A stretch of 64,000 nucleotides of DNA, from NCBI RefSeq assembly GCF_013376005.1, contig NZ_JABMJK010000013.1, positions 83,662-147,661 on the forward strand, read 5' to 3'. This stretch comes from Duganella sp. SG902 (GTDB lineage: Bacteria > Pseudomonadota > Gammaproteobacteria > Burkholderiales > Burkholderiaceae_D). Position numbers and translations under genes: made by a program. Below, one piece after another: positions 24,820 through 33,797 of the stretch (its first letter is position 1; each line of letters starts with the position of its first letter). A model generated the notes under the pieces. That model was not told the DNA's origin. It did not search any database and was given only the letters and a program-made list of their open reading frames with translations.

Positions 24820-25679
24820 ACGCCGTCACCCGCAATGGCTGGGGCATGGTGGAATTCCTGGTTGCCGTCGCGCTCGGGTTGCTGGTGACCTTGCTTGGCA
24901 GCGGCCTGCTGATCGCGTCCGGCAGCAATTTCCGCAATCACAGCGATAACGCGTGGCTGGGCGACAGCGGCCGCTACGCCTTGCAGGTGATGGCGCAAGC
25001 AATACGGCAGGGCGCCTACAGCAATTGGGATAGCGAGTTGGCGCCGCCGGTGTCGACGGCGTCGGTGGATGGGTTGGATGCCGCCAGCATAAGCCGGAGC
25101 AGCGACGGCATCGGCAAGCCGCTGCCGGCCGTGGCCAACGGCAGCGATGTGCTGGCCCTGCGCTTCTTCGGTTCCGGCACGGGCGCCAATGGCGACGGTT
25201 CGGTGGTCAACTGCGCCGGCTTCGGCGTCGCCGGCGACACGCGCGGCTGGAGCATTTTTTATGTGGCGGCCGATGCGGGCGGCGAGCCTGAGTTGCGCTG
25301 CAAGTATCGCGGCGCATCGGGCTGGGGCGCGGACGCGATCGTGCGTGGCGTGGATTCTTTTCAGGTGCTGTACGGCGTCGATACCGATACGCCTGCGGAC
25401 GGCGTGCCGAACACCTATCTGAACGCGACGGCGGTGCGTGCGCTCGATGGCTGGGCGCGGGTGTGCAGCATCAAGCTGGCCTTGCTGCTGCATGGCGAAC
25501 GGAACAACCGGTCGGACACGGTGGACACGCGCTTTGACCTGTTCGGGCCGGCGTATTCGGAAGCGCACGGCGGTGATCTGGGCGTGCGCGTGGTGGAGGG
25601 CAGTTTGCCGCCGACGCAGCGCTTGCGTGCGCGGCGCATGTTCAGCATGACGGTGGCACTGCGCAATCGGGACGGCTGA
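24816..25679 (+). CDS. pilW: Type IV pilus minor pilin PilW
   Basis: This 287-residue protein starts in the ATGA overlap with pilV. The hydrophobic N-terminus MVEFLVAVALGLLVTLLGSG carries the Glu of the pilin signature. The cleavage region is NGWGMVEF, so the site follows Gly. The rest is a globular domain with several cysteines. The usual PilW neighbours, pilV and pilX, flank it. Confidence 0.85.
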   Translation: MNAVTRNGWGMVEFLVAVALGLLVTLLGSGLLIASGSNFRNHSDNAWLGDSGRYALQVMAQAIRQGAYSNWDSELAPPVSTASVDGLDAASISRSSDGIGKPLPAVANGSDVLALRFFGSGTGANGDGSVVNCAGFGVAGDTRGWSIFYVAADAGGEPELRCKYRGASGWGADAIVRGVDSFQVLYGVDTDTPADGVPNTYLNATAVRALDGWARVCSIKLALLLHGERNNRSDTVDTRFDLFGPAYSEAHGGDLGVRVVEGSLPPTQRLRARRMFSMTVALRNRDG

Positions 25680-25682
25680 ATC

Positions 25683-26213
25683 ATGCGCAGGCAACGGGGG
25701 ATTGTGCTGTTGGTCAGCCTGATGCTGCTCATCATGGTGATGCTGCTGGGCGTGTCGGCGGCGCAGTTGGCGTTGCAGAGCGAGAAAGCGGCGCGCGGCG
25801 AGCGCGATCGGGACGTGGCGTTTCTGGCGGCGGAGGATGCCTTGAAGGATGCGGAGCGGGACGTGCTGGCGAGCGGGGCCGCGTTTGCGCCGGACTGCGC
25901 CACCGCGCGCCACGAGCGTGCGGCACCCGGCAAGGCGCCGGTGTGGCAGGCGGTGGACCTGGCGGGCGCAGCATGCACGTTGCCGTATGGCGCGCGTACC
26001 GCCGCGTCCATGCCGACCGGCGAGGGTTTTTTGCCGTTCAAGAAGCCGCAGTACATCGTTGAGCGGATGGAATGCCACCGGGCCGGCGACGATGCTTCGG
26101 CCGGGGCCGCGCCAAGTTATTGCTATCGCGTCACCGCGATCGGTTTCGGCGCCAGGCCGGAGACGGAGGTGGTGTTGCAAAGTGTGTTCAGCAAACCGGA
26201 GGGGGCGCCATGA
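25683..26213 (+). CDS. pilX: Type IV pilus assembly protein PilX
   Basis: The protein has 176 residues. The N-terminus MRRQRGIVLLVSLMLLIMVM is the PilX-type start (Gly, Ile/Val-rich, no classical Glu5), followed by LALQSEKAARGERDRDVAFL, a conserved amphipathic helix. It lies 3 nt after pilW and overlaps the pilY1 start (ATGA). Confidence 0.85.
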   Translation: MRRQRGIVLLVSLMLLIMVMLLGVSAAQLALQSEKAARGERDRDVAFLAAEDALKDAERDVLASGAAFAPDCATARHERAAPGKAPVWQAVDLAGAACTLPYGARTAASMPTGEGFLPFKKPQYIVERMECHRAGDDASAGAAPSYCYRVTAIGFGARPETEVVLQSVFSKPEGAP

Positions 26214-28135
26214 GAGCGGATCGGTTGACATTGCTAGTGGTGCTGGCCCTGTGCGCCGGCGCAGCCTCGCGCGCCGACGTGCCGGCGCTGGAGATCGACA
26301 GCTGGCCGGTTGCCGCCAACTGTACGTTTACGGCACCCGCCGCGCCGGCTGGCACCGCCCGTGGCGCGATGCTGGTGCGCGCGGGGCCGCTCTCGGCCGC
26401 CAGTGGCGGCGAGCTATACCAGGCCACGACCGATCTGGCCGGCTGGGGCGGGCACTTCTCGCGCTACCTGCTGGCGGCATCGGCTGGCGGCCCGTCCACG
26501 CTCGCGTGGGACGCGGGCGCGATCCTGACCGGCGCCGCTGGCGCGCCGCCCACGCCGGCGCCAGAGCGGCGCCAGATCCACACCTCCATCGTGCAGCCGG
26601 ACGGGGCGCTGACGGTGATTCCATTCAGGTGGTCGGCGCTGTCGGCGGAGCAGCAAGCGTTGCTTGATCTGGATGACCACGCGGGAGAGCAGCGCCTGGC
26701 CTATCTGCGTGGCGACCGTACGCTGGAAACAACGCGGTTCCGCCGTCGCCGTAGCGTGCTGGGCGACACCGTTCACAGCACCCCGGTCTACTATCGCGAC
26801 ATGGTCTACCTCGGCGCCAACGACGGCATGCTGCACGCCTTCGACGCCGCCACCGGCATTGAGCGCTTTGCCTACGTGCCGGATGCCCTGATCGCGCACC
26901 TGCATCACCTCACCGATCCGGCGTATGTGCACCGCGCGTATGTGGATGGTCCGGCCAGCGCGGGCGAGGCGGGCGGCAAGTCGGTGCTGGTCTCCGCCAT
27001 GGGCGGCGGCGCCAAGGGCGTGTTTGCGCTGGACATCTCCGATCCCGACAATTTCGCCGGCGCGCTTTGGGAGTTCACCGACCGCGACGATCCCATGATG
27101 GGCAACCTCACCACCGTGCCGCAGATTGCCAAGGTGCGCGTGCGGCGTGGCGTTGATCGTTATTTCGCTGTCGTTGCCAGCGGTGTCAACAACGGCGGCG
27201 ATGGCGACGGCGCGCTGTTTCTGTTGGCGCTCGATAAGCCGCGCACGGAGGGCTGGCGGCGCAACAGCAACTACTATCGCATCGTCACGCCGGTTGCTGA
27301 AGCCTCCCTCATCAATGCCCTCAGCGCGCCGGTGCTGCTGAACGACACCGAGGGCGCGCTACGCTACGCCTACGCGGGCGACTTGCAGGGCAACCTGTGG
27401 CGCTTTGATTTCAGCGGCAGCGCGCCGTGGCCGAAGGCTGTCGGCAAGCCCTTGTTCGTGGCGCGCGACAAGGAGGGCCATCGTCAGCCGATCACGCAGC
27501 CGCCCCTGCTGGCCTTTGCCGACGTGCGCGGCTACATGGTCATGTTCGGCACCGGCCGGTTGATCGAGAAGGCTGACCGATCTGACCTCGCCACGCAGTC
27601 CTACTATGCCATCCTCGACAGCCTGCGGTCGCCGCCGGAGGTGGTCACCGGCCGCCGCCAGCTGACCCAGCGTTTTCTCGATGGCACGGACATGCGCATG
27701 GAGCCTGGCAGCAAGGGCTGGTACGTCGATTTCACGCAGCCGGGCGAGCGCAGTCTTGATACTGGCCTGCTGGCGGACGGCGCGGTGCTGTTCAACACCG
27801 TGCTGCCGGGCGCGGATGCTTGCGCTACCACCCGCAGCCGCAGCTATGTGCTGAACGTCGTCAGCGGATTGCCGGACGAGGGCGGCGTGGTCGCCAGCGT
27901 GCCGAAGACACTGCCGGATTATCTGCCCACGCCGTCGCTGTTGCCGCAGGCGGTCACGCATGGCGTGGCGGATGCCGCCGGGGGCATCCGGCAAGAGAAG
28001 GCCTACGCCGTGGTGCAGGTCGTCGGCGCGGGCGAGGTCGGCGTGAGCGGCGGCATGACGTCGACGCGTCGCGTTGGCCGCCTGGCCTGGCGCGAGATCG
28101 TCAACTGGCGCGAACTGCACGAGGCTGCAAAATGA
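26210..28135 (+). CDS. pilY1: Short PilY1-like type IV pilus tip / biogenesis protein
   Basis: The 641-residue protein begins MRADRLTLLVVLALCAGAAS, a signal peptide. From about residue 185 it carries the PilY1 C-terminal propeller: VLGDTVHSTPVYYRDMVYLG, GANDGMLHAFDAATGIE, FVLD-like strands, YAGDLQGNLWRFDFSG and MVMFGTGRLIEKAD. NNGGDGDGALF resembles a calcium loop. The vWA-type N-terminal half of long PilY1 proteins (often over 1000 residues) is absent. Position between pilX and pilE supports the call. Confidence 0.82.
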   Translation: MRADRLTLLVVLALCAGAASRADVPALEIDSWPVAANCTFTAPAAPAGTARGAMLVRAGPLSAASGGELYQATTDLAGWGGHFSRYLLAASAGGPSTLAWDAGAILTGAAGAPPTPAPERRQIHTSIVQPDGALTVIPFRWSALSAEQQALLDLDDHAGEQRLAYLRGDRTLETTRFRRRRSVLGDTVHSTPVYYRDMVYLGANDGMLHAFDAATGIERFAYVPDALIAHLHHLTDPAYVHRAYVDGPASAGEAGGKSVLVSAMGGGAKGVFALDISDPDNFAGALWEFTDRDDPMMGNLTTVPQIAKVRVRRGVDRYFAVVASGVNNGGDGDGALFLLALDKPRTEGWRRNSNYYRIVTPVAEASLINALSAPVLLNDTEGALRYAYAGDLQGNLWRFDFSGSAPWPKAVGKPLFVARDKEGHRQPITQPPLLAFADVRGYMVMFGTGRLIEKADRSDLATQSYYAILDSLRSPPEVVTGRRQLTQRFLDGTDMRMEPGSKGWYVDFTQPGERSLDTGLLADGAVLFNTVLPGADACATTRSRSYVLNVVSGLPDEGGVVASVPKTLPDYLPTPSLLPQAVTHGVADAAGGIRQEKAYAVVQVVGAGEVGVSGGMTSTRRVGRLAWREIVNWRELHEAAK

Positions 28136-28578
28136 AACCGGCCGGGTTCAGCCTGATGGAGTTGCTGGTGGCGCTGGTGATCGCGGCGATCCTGGCGGCG
28201 TATGTGATGCCGGTCTACCAGCAGCACATCGTGCGCACGCGGCGCGGCGAGGCGCAGTCGGCGTTGTTGAAGCTGATGATGCAGCAGGAACGCTTTCATT
28301 CCCAGCACAACAGTTATATCGCCTTCTCCGCCGGCTCGACGGACGCGGAGGCGCGGCATTTTCAATGGTGGAGCGGCGCCAGCGCGCCGACCAGCGCGTA
28401 CGAGATCGAGGGCAAGGCCTGCGATGGCGAACTGATCTCGCAATGCGTGCAACTGGTGGCGCGGCCCGGCACGGCCCTGGTCGATAGTCGTTTTCACGAC
28501 GACGATTGCCGCATGCTGACACTCACCAGCACCGGCCAACGCATCGCCACCGGCCCCGCCGCGGGATGCTGGCCATGA
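28132..28578 (+). CDS. pilE: Type IV pilin PilE-like
   Basis: This 148-residue protein starts in the ATGA overlap with pilY1. The prepilin cleavage site is MKPAG/FSLMELLVALVIAAILAA, with Glu5 in place. The C-terminal part has two cysteines (DDDCRM... GCWP) that may close the D-loop. At the end of a minor pilin cluster it is more likely a minor pilin of the PilE/ComP type than the main pilin. Confidence 0.83.
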   Translation: MKPAGFSLMELLVALVIAAILAAYVMPVYQQHIVRTRRGEAQSALLKLMMQQERFHSQHNSYIAFSAGSTDAEARHFQWWSGASAPTSAYEIEGKACDGELISQCVQLVARPGTALVDSRFHDDDCRMLTLTSTGQRIATGPAAGCWP

Positions 28579-29126
28579 ACCGCAAGGCCGCCGGTCTGAC
28601 GTTGATCGAGCTGCTGGTGGTGCTGGCGCTGGTCCTCGTGCTGCTTGGAGCGGCCGCGCCGGCCTTTCAGCAAACGCTGCAGCGCCTGCGCCTGCAGGCC
28701 GCCACCAACGACCTGCTGGCCGCCATCGACCTGACCCGCTCGCAAGCCATGGCGCGCGGCGGCAAGGTGCTGATGGCGCCGCTGGAGCCTTCCGGCGCCA
28801 ACTGGCAGAGTGGCTGGGTCATCTTCCAGGACCGCAATGGCAACCGGCGTCCGGACCCGGACGAGCCGCCGCTTTACCGCCATGATCCACTGCGGTCCGA
28901 CATCACCATCACCTCACGCTTCACCTCGGGCGGCACGCCCACCTACATCGCCTACAACGCCGCCGGCCGCACCTGCCGCGCCGACAACGCCCTGACCGCG
29001 CGCTGGGGCACGCTCACCCTCACGCAGGGCAAGCTGACCCGCAACGTCATCATCAACATGCTGGGCCGCGTGCGCGCCTGCGATCCCGAGGTGGATCCGG
29101 CGAACTGCGGCGGCGCGGCGCCTTGA
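28575..29126 (+). CDS. fimT: FimT/GspH-type minor pilin
   Basis: This 183-residue protein starts in the ATGA overlap with the pilE-like gene. The prepilin motif is AAG/LTLIELLVVLALVLVLLG. A GspH/FimT domain follows, with NDLLAAIDLTRSQAMARGGK and WQSGWVIFQDRNGNRRPDPD, typical of the family. FimT-type pilins initiate pilus assembly and can bind DNA during natural transformation; DNA binding here is not visible. Confidence 0.86.
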   Translation: MNRKAAGLTLIELLVVLALVLVLLGAAAPAFQQTLQRLRLQAATNDLLAAIDLTRSQAMARGGKVLMAPLEPSGANWQSGWVIFQDRNGNRRPDPDEPPLYRHDPLRSDITITSRFTSGGTPTYIAYNAAGRTCRADNALTARWGTLTLTQGKLTRNVIINMLGRVRACDPEVDPANCGGAAP

Positions 29127-29170
29127 ACTAGCCTATATAATGGCGCGATATCAGACTCGGCAGGAACAAC

Positions 29171-30265
29171 GTGAACATCAGCAATGATCTGGAAGGCATG
29201 GCACTGGCGCTGGACTGGGCGGCCAAAGGCTTGTACACCACCGCGCCCAATCCGCATATCGGCTGCGTGATCGTGCGCGACGGCGTGGTGATCGGCGCCG
29301 GCGTCACGCAGAAGGCCGGCAGCGACCATGCCGAAATCCAGGCGCTCAAGGATGCGCAGGCGCGCGGCCACGACGTGCGCGGCGCCACCGCCTATGTCAC
29401 GCTGGAACCGTGCAACCACCACGGCCGCACGCCGCCGTGCTCGGACGCGCTGGTGCGCGCCGGCCTCGGCCGCGTGGTGGCGGCGATGGAGGATCCCAAT
29501 CCGCTGGTGGCCGGGCAGGGCATGGCCAAGCTGGCCGCCCATGGCATCGACACCAGCGTCGGCCTGCTGGCCGATCAGGCTTACGAATTGAATATCGGTT
29601 TCTTCTCGCGCATGACGCGCGGGCTGCCGTGGGTGCGCATGAAAACCGCCGCCAGCCTGGACGGCATGACGGCCCTGCACAACGGCGTCAGCCAGTGGAT
29701 CACCGGGCCGGAGGCGCGCGCCGATGGCCATCACTGGCGCGCGCGCGCCTGCGCCATCCTGACCGGCATCGGCACCGTCAAGGCCGATGATCCGCAGCTG
29801 AACGTGCGCGCGGTCGATACGCCGCGCCAGCCGCGCCGCATCGTGGTCGACAGCAAGCTTGATATTGACCTGTCCGCCAAGATATTGGAGGGGGGCGGGA
29901 CCTGGATCGCCGCCGCGGTGGGCCATCCGGAGAAGGAGGCGGCGCTGGCCGCCGCCGGCCACGAGGTCATCATGCTGCCCAACGCCGCCGGCAAGGTCGA
30001 TCTGCCGGAGCTGATGCGCGAGCTGGGGCGCCGCCAGATCAACGAGTTGCACGTGGAGGCCGGCGGCAAGCTGAATGGTTCGCTGATCCGCGAAGCGTGC
30101 GTGGACGAGCTGCTGGTGTACTTGGCGCCCACGTTGATCGGTGATGCGCAGGGCATGTTCGCCCTGCCGGCGCTGACCGACCTATCCCGCAGGCAGAACC
30201 TGAAATTTCACGAGGTTAAGCAGATCGGCCAAGATTTGCGTATCCTTGCACGATTCACTCATTAG
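29171..30265 (+). CDS. ribD: Bifunctional riboflavin deaminase/reductase RibD
   Basis: It catalyses the second and third steps of riboflavin synthesis: deamination then reduction of the pyrimidine. 364 residues, GTG start with CAGGA upstream. The deaminase zinc site is His53 (HAE), Cys81 and Cys90 (LEPCNHHGRTPPC). The reductase domain starts near residue 155 (WVRMKTAASLDGMTALHNG). A TATAAT box at 29135-29140 lies upstream without a clear -35. RibE follows after 15 nt. Confidence 0.95.
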   Translation: MNISNDLEGMALALDWAAKGLYTTAPNPHIGCVIVRDGVVIGAGVTQKAGSDHAEIQALKDAQARGHDVRGATAYVTLEPCNHHGRTPPCSDALVRAGLGRVVAAMEDPNPLVAGQGMAKLAAHGIDTSVGLLADQAYELNIGFFSRMTRGLPWVRMKTAASLDGMTALHNGVSQWITGPEARADGHHWRARACAILTGIGTVKADDPQLNVRAVDTPRQPRRIVVDSKLDIDLSAKILEGGGTWIAAAVGHPEKEAALAAAGHEVIMLPNAAGKVDLPELMRELGRRQINELHVEAGGKLNGSLIREACVDELLVYLAPTLIGDAQGMFALPALTDLSRRQNLKFHEVKQIGQDLRILARFTH

Positions 30266-30280
30266 GCATTAGGAAGCATT

Positions 30281-30922
30281 ATGTTCACTGGTATCGTCGC
30301 CGCTGTCGGCAAAATTGAATCGGTCAAGCCGCTGGAAGGCGGCTCCTTCGCGGGCGTGCGCCTGGACATCAACGCCGGCGGCCTGCCGCTGGCCGACGTC
30401 GCCCTGGGCGACTCGATCGCCATCAACGGCGCCTGCATGACGGTGGTGGAGAAGGACGCCACCAACTTCCGCGTCGACGTCTCGCGCGAAAGCCTGAACA
30501 AGACGGTCGGCCTCGACACGCTGACCGAGGTGAACCTGGAAAAGGCGCTGACGCTGAACGAGCGCCTGGGCGGCCACCTGGTGTCCGGCCACGTCGACGG
30601 CCTGGGCGTGGTGCGCAAGTTCGAGCCGGTGGGCGAATCGTGGGAGCTGGTGGTGGAGGCCCCGCACGATCTGGCCAAGTTCCTGGCTTATAAAGGCTCT
30701 ATCGTGGTCAATGGCGTATCGCTGACCGTCAACCGCGTGACCGATATCGGCACCGGCGCCGATCTGGTGTGCCAGTTCTCGATCAACCTGATCCCGCACA
30801 CCATTGCCGTCACCACCCTCAAGCATCTGACCGTGGGCGCCAAGGTCAACCTCGAAATCGATCTGATCGCCCGCTATGTCGAGCGCATGGTGTCGGTGAC
30901 GGGCCTGACTGCGGTGAAGTAA
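30281..30922 (+). CDS. ribE: Riboflavin synthase alpha subunit
   Basis: The enzyme dismutates two 6,7-dimethyl-8-ribityllumazine molecules to riboflavin. 213 residues in two homologous barrels. The first starts MFTGIVAAVGKIESV with SIAINGACMTVV; the second starts near residue 98 with GGHLVSGHVDGLGVV and IVVNGVSLTVNRV. It forms an operon with ribD. Confidence 0.96.
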   Translation: MFTGIVAAVGKIESVKPLEGGSFAGVRLDINAGGLPLADVALGDSIAINGACMTVVEKDATNFRVDVSRESLNKTVGLDTLTEVNLEKALTLNERLGGHLVSGHVDGLGVVRKFEPVGESWELVVEAPHDLAKFLAYKGSIVVNGVSLTVNRVTDIGTGADLVCQFSINLIPHTIAVTTLKHLTVGAKVNLEIDLIARYVERMVSVTGLTAVK

Positions 30923-30924
30923 AA

Positions 30925-30939
30925 ACCAATTTCATTGGT
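30925..30939 (-). terminator. Small hairpin between ribE and the GST gene
   Basis: ACCAAT-TTC-ATTGGT is followed on the minus strand by TTTTT. It overlaps the GST stop codon and could serve both converging genes. Confidence 0.4.
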
Positions 30940-31531
30940 GGGTGAGCCCTTCCGCGCCGAGCGCTTGGGCGACGGAAGGCAACCGCTTCATGCGCGCCAG
31001 GTATGCGCCTAGGCGCGCCGGCAGCGTGACACCCATCATGTCTGCCCACGACACCATGACGAACAGATAGCAGTCGGCGATCGTTATTTGCTCGCCCACC
31101 AAAAAATCCTTGTCGCCCAGCTGGTCGCTGATTGTGCCGAAGCGCATCGACAGCGCCTGTTCCGCCTTCTCCTTTTCCTGCCCGGTCCCGCCGCGGAAGA
31201 AAGGAATGAAGTGGCGGTGGATTTCGGTGGTCATGAATACCGTCGCTTCGAGCGCCTGCCAGCGTTCCAGGCCGTCGACGGCCAGCAGTTTGCGCGAGCG
31301 TTCAGCGATGTAGAGCAGGATGGCCAGGTTTTCCGTCAGTATCGTGCCGTCGCCTAGATCGAGCGCCGGCGTATAGCCCTTGGTGTTGATCAGCGTGAAG
31401 TCGCCGCCGTCCGGGGTGAGCCTGTCGCGCCCCACCTTAACCAGCCGGTGGGGGATGCCTGCTTCGATGAGGGCGATGTGTGAGGCCTGACTGCAGGCGC
31501 CGGGCGCATAGTAGAGAATCATGGAGGTCAT
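30932..31531 (-). CDS. Glutathione S-transferase family protein
   Basis: 199 residues from MTSMILYYAPGACSQASHIA. The thioredoxin-like N-domain has the YAPGACSQASHIALIEAGIP segment usual for beta-class enzymes, with a Cys in the active-site region. GYTPALDLGDGTILTENLAI holds the glutathione-binding cis-Pro and Glu/Asn. The C-domain is all-helical with ITIADCYLFVMVSW. It is transcribed away from a HxlR-type regulator 86 nt upstream. Confidence 0.88.
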   Translation of the reverse strand: MTSMILYYAPGACSQASHIALIEAGIPHRLVKVGRDRLTPDGGDFTLINTKGYTPALDLGDGTILTENLAILLYIAERSRKLLAVDGLERWQALEATVFMTTEIHRHFIPFFRGGTGQEKEKAEQALSMRFGTISDQLGDKDFLVGEQITIADCYLFVMVSWADMMGVTLPARLGAYLARMKRLPSVAQALGAEGLTHQ

Positions 31532-31617
31532 TTGGTGTCGATCCGAATTGTTGGCCGGAACGCAGTATGCGACCATATGGACTTCGGCAAAAACGCATTT
31601 TTTTGAGGCTAAGTCAT

Positions 31618-32025
31618 ATGGATGTGACCGTACCGCCGGCCACGCTTCAGTGCCGTCAGGTCAGCGAAGTGTTCAACCGGGTTGGCGACAAGTGGAGCAT
31701 GCAGGTCATCGTCGCGTTGCGCGCCCAGCCCCACCGCTTCAATGACCTGCGGCGTCAGGTCCACGGCATATCGCAGCAGATGCTGACGCGCACGCTCAAG
31801 ATGCTGGAGCGCGACGGGCTGGTTGAGCGCTCGGTGCGCGCCACCTCGCCGCCGCAAGTCGATTATGCGCTGACGCCGCTGGGCCATTCCTTGGCCGCGC
31901 CGGTGCGCGAACTCGCCAAATGGGCGCGCGCCAACCTGGATGCGCTGCACGCGAATCAGCAGCGTTATGACGCCGGCATCGAAATGGGCACGGAGCCGCG
32001 CGTCAACGCCTCGGTGGGCGGTTAG
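31618..32025 (+). CDS. HxlR-family transcriptional regulator
   Basis: 135 residues. The start is the ATG at 31618 after TGAGG. The winged helix-turn-helix runs from VGDKWSMQVIVALRAQPHRF through GISQQMLTRTLKMLERDGLV to the wing SPPQVDYALTPLGHSL. HxlR proteins sense electrophiles or redox changes through a Cys; a Cys lies at residue 12 (LQCRQV). The divergent GST gene is the obvious target. CATATGG occurs on both sides of the intergenic region (31574 and 31615). Confidence 0.88.
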   Translation: MDVTVPPATLQCRQVSEVFNRVGDKWSMQVIVALRAQPHRFNDLRRQVHGISQQMLTRTLKMLERDGLVERSVRATSPPQVDYALTPLGHSLAAPVRELAKWARANLDALHANQQRYDAGIEMGTEPRVNASVGG

Positions 32026-32146
32026 GTCAATGTTGGCAGGAATGCCATGCGGCGGGGCGAAAAAGCGGGTTTTACGGTAGGGAAGGCTTAAATCCTTTAA
32101 AATAGCGGGTTATTGAAATACTCTCGCTCAGCCTGAAGGATTAAAA

Positions 32147-33259
32147 ATGTCAATTTCCAGCACCGAAGAAATCGTCGCCGAATTGCGCGCTGGCCGCATG
32201 GTGATCCTGGTCGATGAAGAAGACCGGGAAAACGAAGGTGACCTGGTGCTCGCGGCGGACTTCGTCACGCCGGAAGCCATCAATTTCATGGTCAAGTACG
32301 CGCGTGGCCTGGTGTGCCTGACGCTGACCGAGGAACGCTGCAACCAGCTCGAGCTGTCGATGATGTCGTCCAAGAACGGCACCGCCTTCGGCACCAACTT
32401 CACGGTCTCGATCGAGGCGGCCGAGGGCGTGACCACCGGCATCTCGGCGGCCGACCGCGCCAAGACCATCCAGGTGGCGGTGGCCAAGGACGCGCAGCCG
32501 TCGGACATCGTCCAGCCCGGCCACATCTTCCCGCTGAAGGCGCAAAAGGGCGGCGTGCTGATGCGCGCGGGCCATACCGAAGCCGGCTGCGACCTGACCG
32601 CCATGGCCGGCCTGACCCCGGCCTCGGTGATCTGCGAGATCATGAAGGACGACGGCACCATGGCGCGCCTGCCGGACCTGCTGGAATTCGCCAGGGAGCA
32701 CAACCTGAAGATCGGCACCATCGCCGACCTGATCCACTATCGCAGCCGCAACGAGTCGCTGGTGGAAAAAGCCGGCGAGCGCACGCTGAAGACCGCCCAT
32801 GGCGACTTCCGCATGATCGCCTACCGCGACAAGCCAAGCGGCTCGGCCCACCTGGCGCTGGTGCACGGCGAGATCGTCAAGGGCAAGGAAACCCTGGTGC
32901 GCGTGCACCAGCCGGTGTCCATCCTCGACATCCTGGAATCGGAAGCGACCACCCACTCGTGGAACCTGTCGTCGTCGATGGCGGCGATCAAGGCCGCCGA
33001 CAGCGGCGTGATCGTGCTGCTGAACTGCGAGGAGACCGCCGAGCAGTTCTTCAACCAGTTCGAGGCGCTGTGCAAGCCGGAAGACACCAAACCGAAAGGC
33101 CGCGCGGCCAGCATGGACCTGCGCAGCTACGGCATCGGCGCGCAGATCCTGCGCGAGGTCGGCGTCTGCAAGATGCAGCTGCTGGCCAGCCCGCGCAAGA
33201 TGCCGTCGATGACCGGCTTCAACCTGGAAGTGACCGGTTACGTCGCCAAACCCAACTAA
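32147..33259 (+). CDS. ribB: 3,4-dihydroxy-2-butanone 4-phosphate synthase with degenerate GTP cyclohydrolase II domain
   Basis: 370 residues. The RibB half (residues 1-205) is complete: VDEEDRENEGDLVLAADFVT, FGTNFTVSIEA and MRAGHTEAGCDL are present. The RibA half starts near residue 215 and keeps LALVHGEI and LVRVH, but has none of the three zinc cysteines expected after RVH. It should therefore make the four-carbon precursor but not open GTP. It is followed by ribH and nusB. No FMN riboswitch is visible in the leader. Confidence 0.92.
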   Translation: MSISSTEEIVAELRAGRMVILVDEEDRENEGDLVLAADFVTPEAINFMVKYARGLVCLTLTEERCNQLELSMMSSKNGTAFGTNFTVSIEAAEGVTTGISAADRAKTIQVAVAKDAQPSDIVQPGHIFPLKAQKGGVLMRAGHTEAGCDLTAMAGLTPASVICEIMKDDGTMARLPDLLEFAREHNLKIGTIADLIHYRSRNESLVEKAGERTLKTAHGDFRMIAYRDKPSGSAHLALVHGEIVKGKETLVRVHQPVSILDILESEATTHSWNLSSSMAAIKAADSGVIVLLNCEETAEQFFNQFEALCKPEDTKPKGRAASMDLRSYGIGAQILREVGVCKMQLLASPRKMPSMTGFNLEVTGYVAKPN

Positions 33260-33284
33260 TTCAACCAACATACAAGAGGCCATC

Positions 33285-33773
33285 ATGACCGTAGGAAGCT
33301 ACGAAACCAACCTGAACGGCGAAGACCTGCGCATCGGCGTGGTGCAAGCGCGTTTCAACGAAGACATCTGCCACGGCCTGCTGTCGGCCTGCCTGGCCGA
33401 GCTCAAGCGCCTGGGCGTGGCCGACGAGGACATCCTGCACGTGACCGTGCCGGGCGCGCTGGAAGTGCCGCTGGTGCTGCAGAAGATGGCCGAGTCGCAG
33501 CAGTTCGACGCGCTGATCGCGCTGGGCGCGGTGATCCGCGGCGAAACCTACCACTTCGAGCTGGTGTCGAACGAATCGGGCGCCGGCATCACCCGTATCG
33601 GCCTCGATTATGGTATTCCTATCGCCAACGCCATCCTGACCACCGAGACCGACGAGCAAGCCGAGGTGCGCATGGCCGTCAAGGGCGCCGACGCCGCCCG
33701 CGTGGCCGTGGAAATGGCCAACCTGACCATCGCCCTGGAAGAGCTGAGCCAGGATCAGGGCGACGACGAGTAA
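33285..33773 (+). CDS. ribH: 6,7-dimethyl-8-ribityllumazine synthase RibH
   Basis: It joins the RibB product with the pyrimidine from RibD to give lumazine. 162 residues with IGVVQARFNEDICHGLLSAC, TVPGALEVPLVLQKMA and ALGAVIRGETYHFELVSNES, which holds the phosphate-binding and catalytic His region. It lies 25 nt after ribB. Confidence 0.97.
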   Translation: MTVGSYETNLNGEDLRIGVVQARFNEDICHGLLSACLAELKRLGVADEDILHVTVPGALEVPLVLQKMAESQQFDALIALGAVIRGETYHFELVSNESGAGITRIGLDYGIPIANAILTTETDEQAEVRMAVKGADAARVAVEMANLTIALEELSQDQGDDE

Positions 33774-33797
33774 TCAAAGAATAAAGGTAGAACCACA

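Noticed and set aside
29127..32146. FMN riboswitch upstream of ribD or ribB
   Set aside because: None of the conserved RFN element motifs could be found in either leader.
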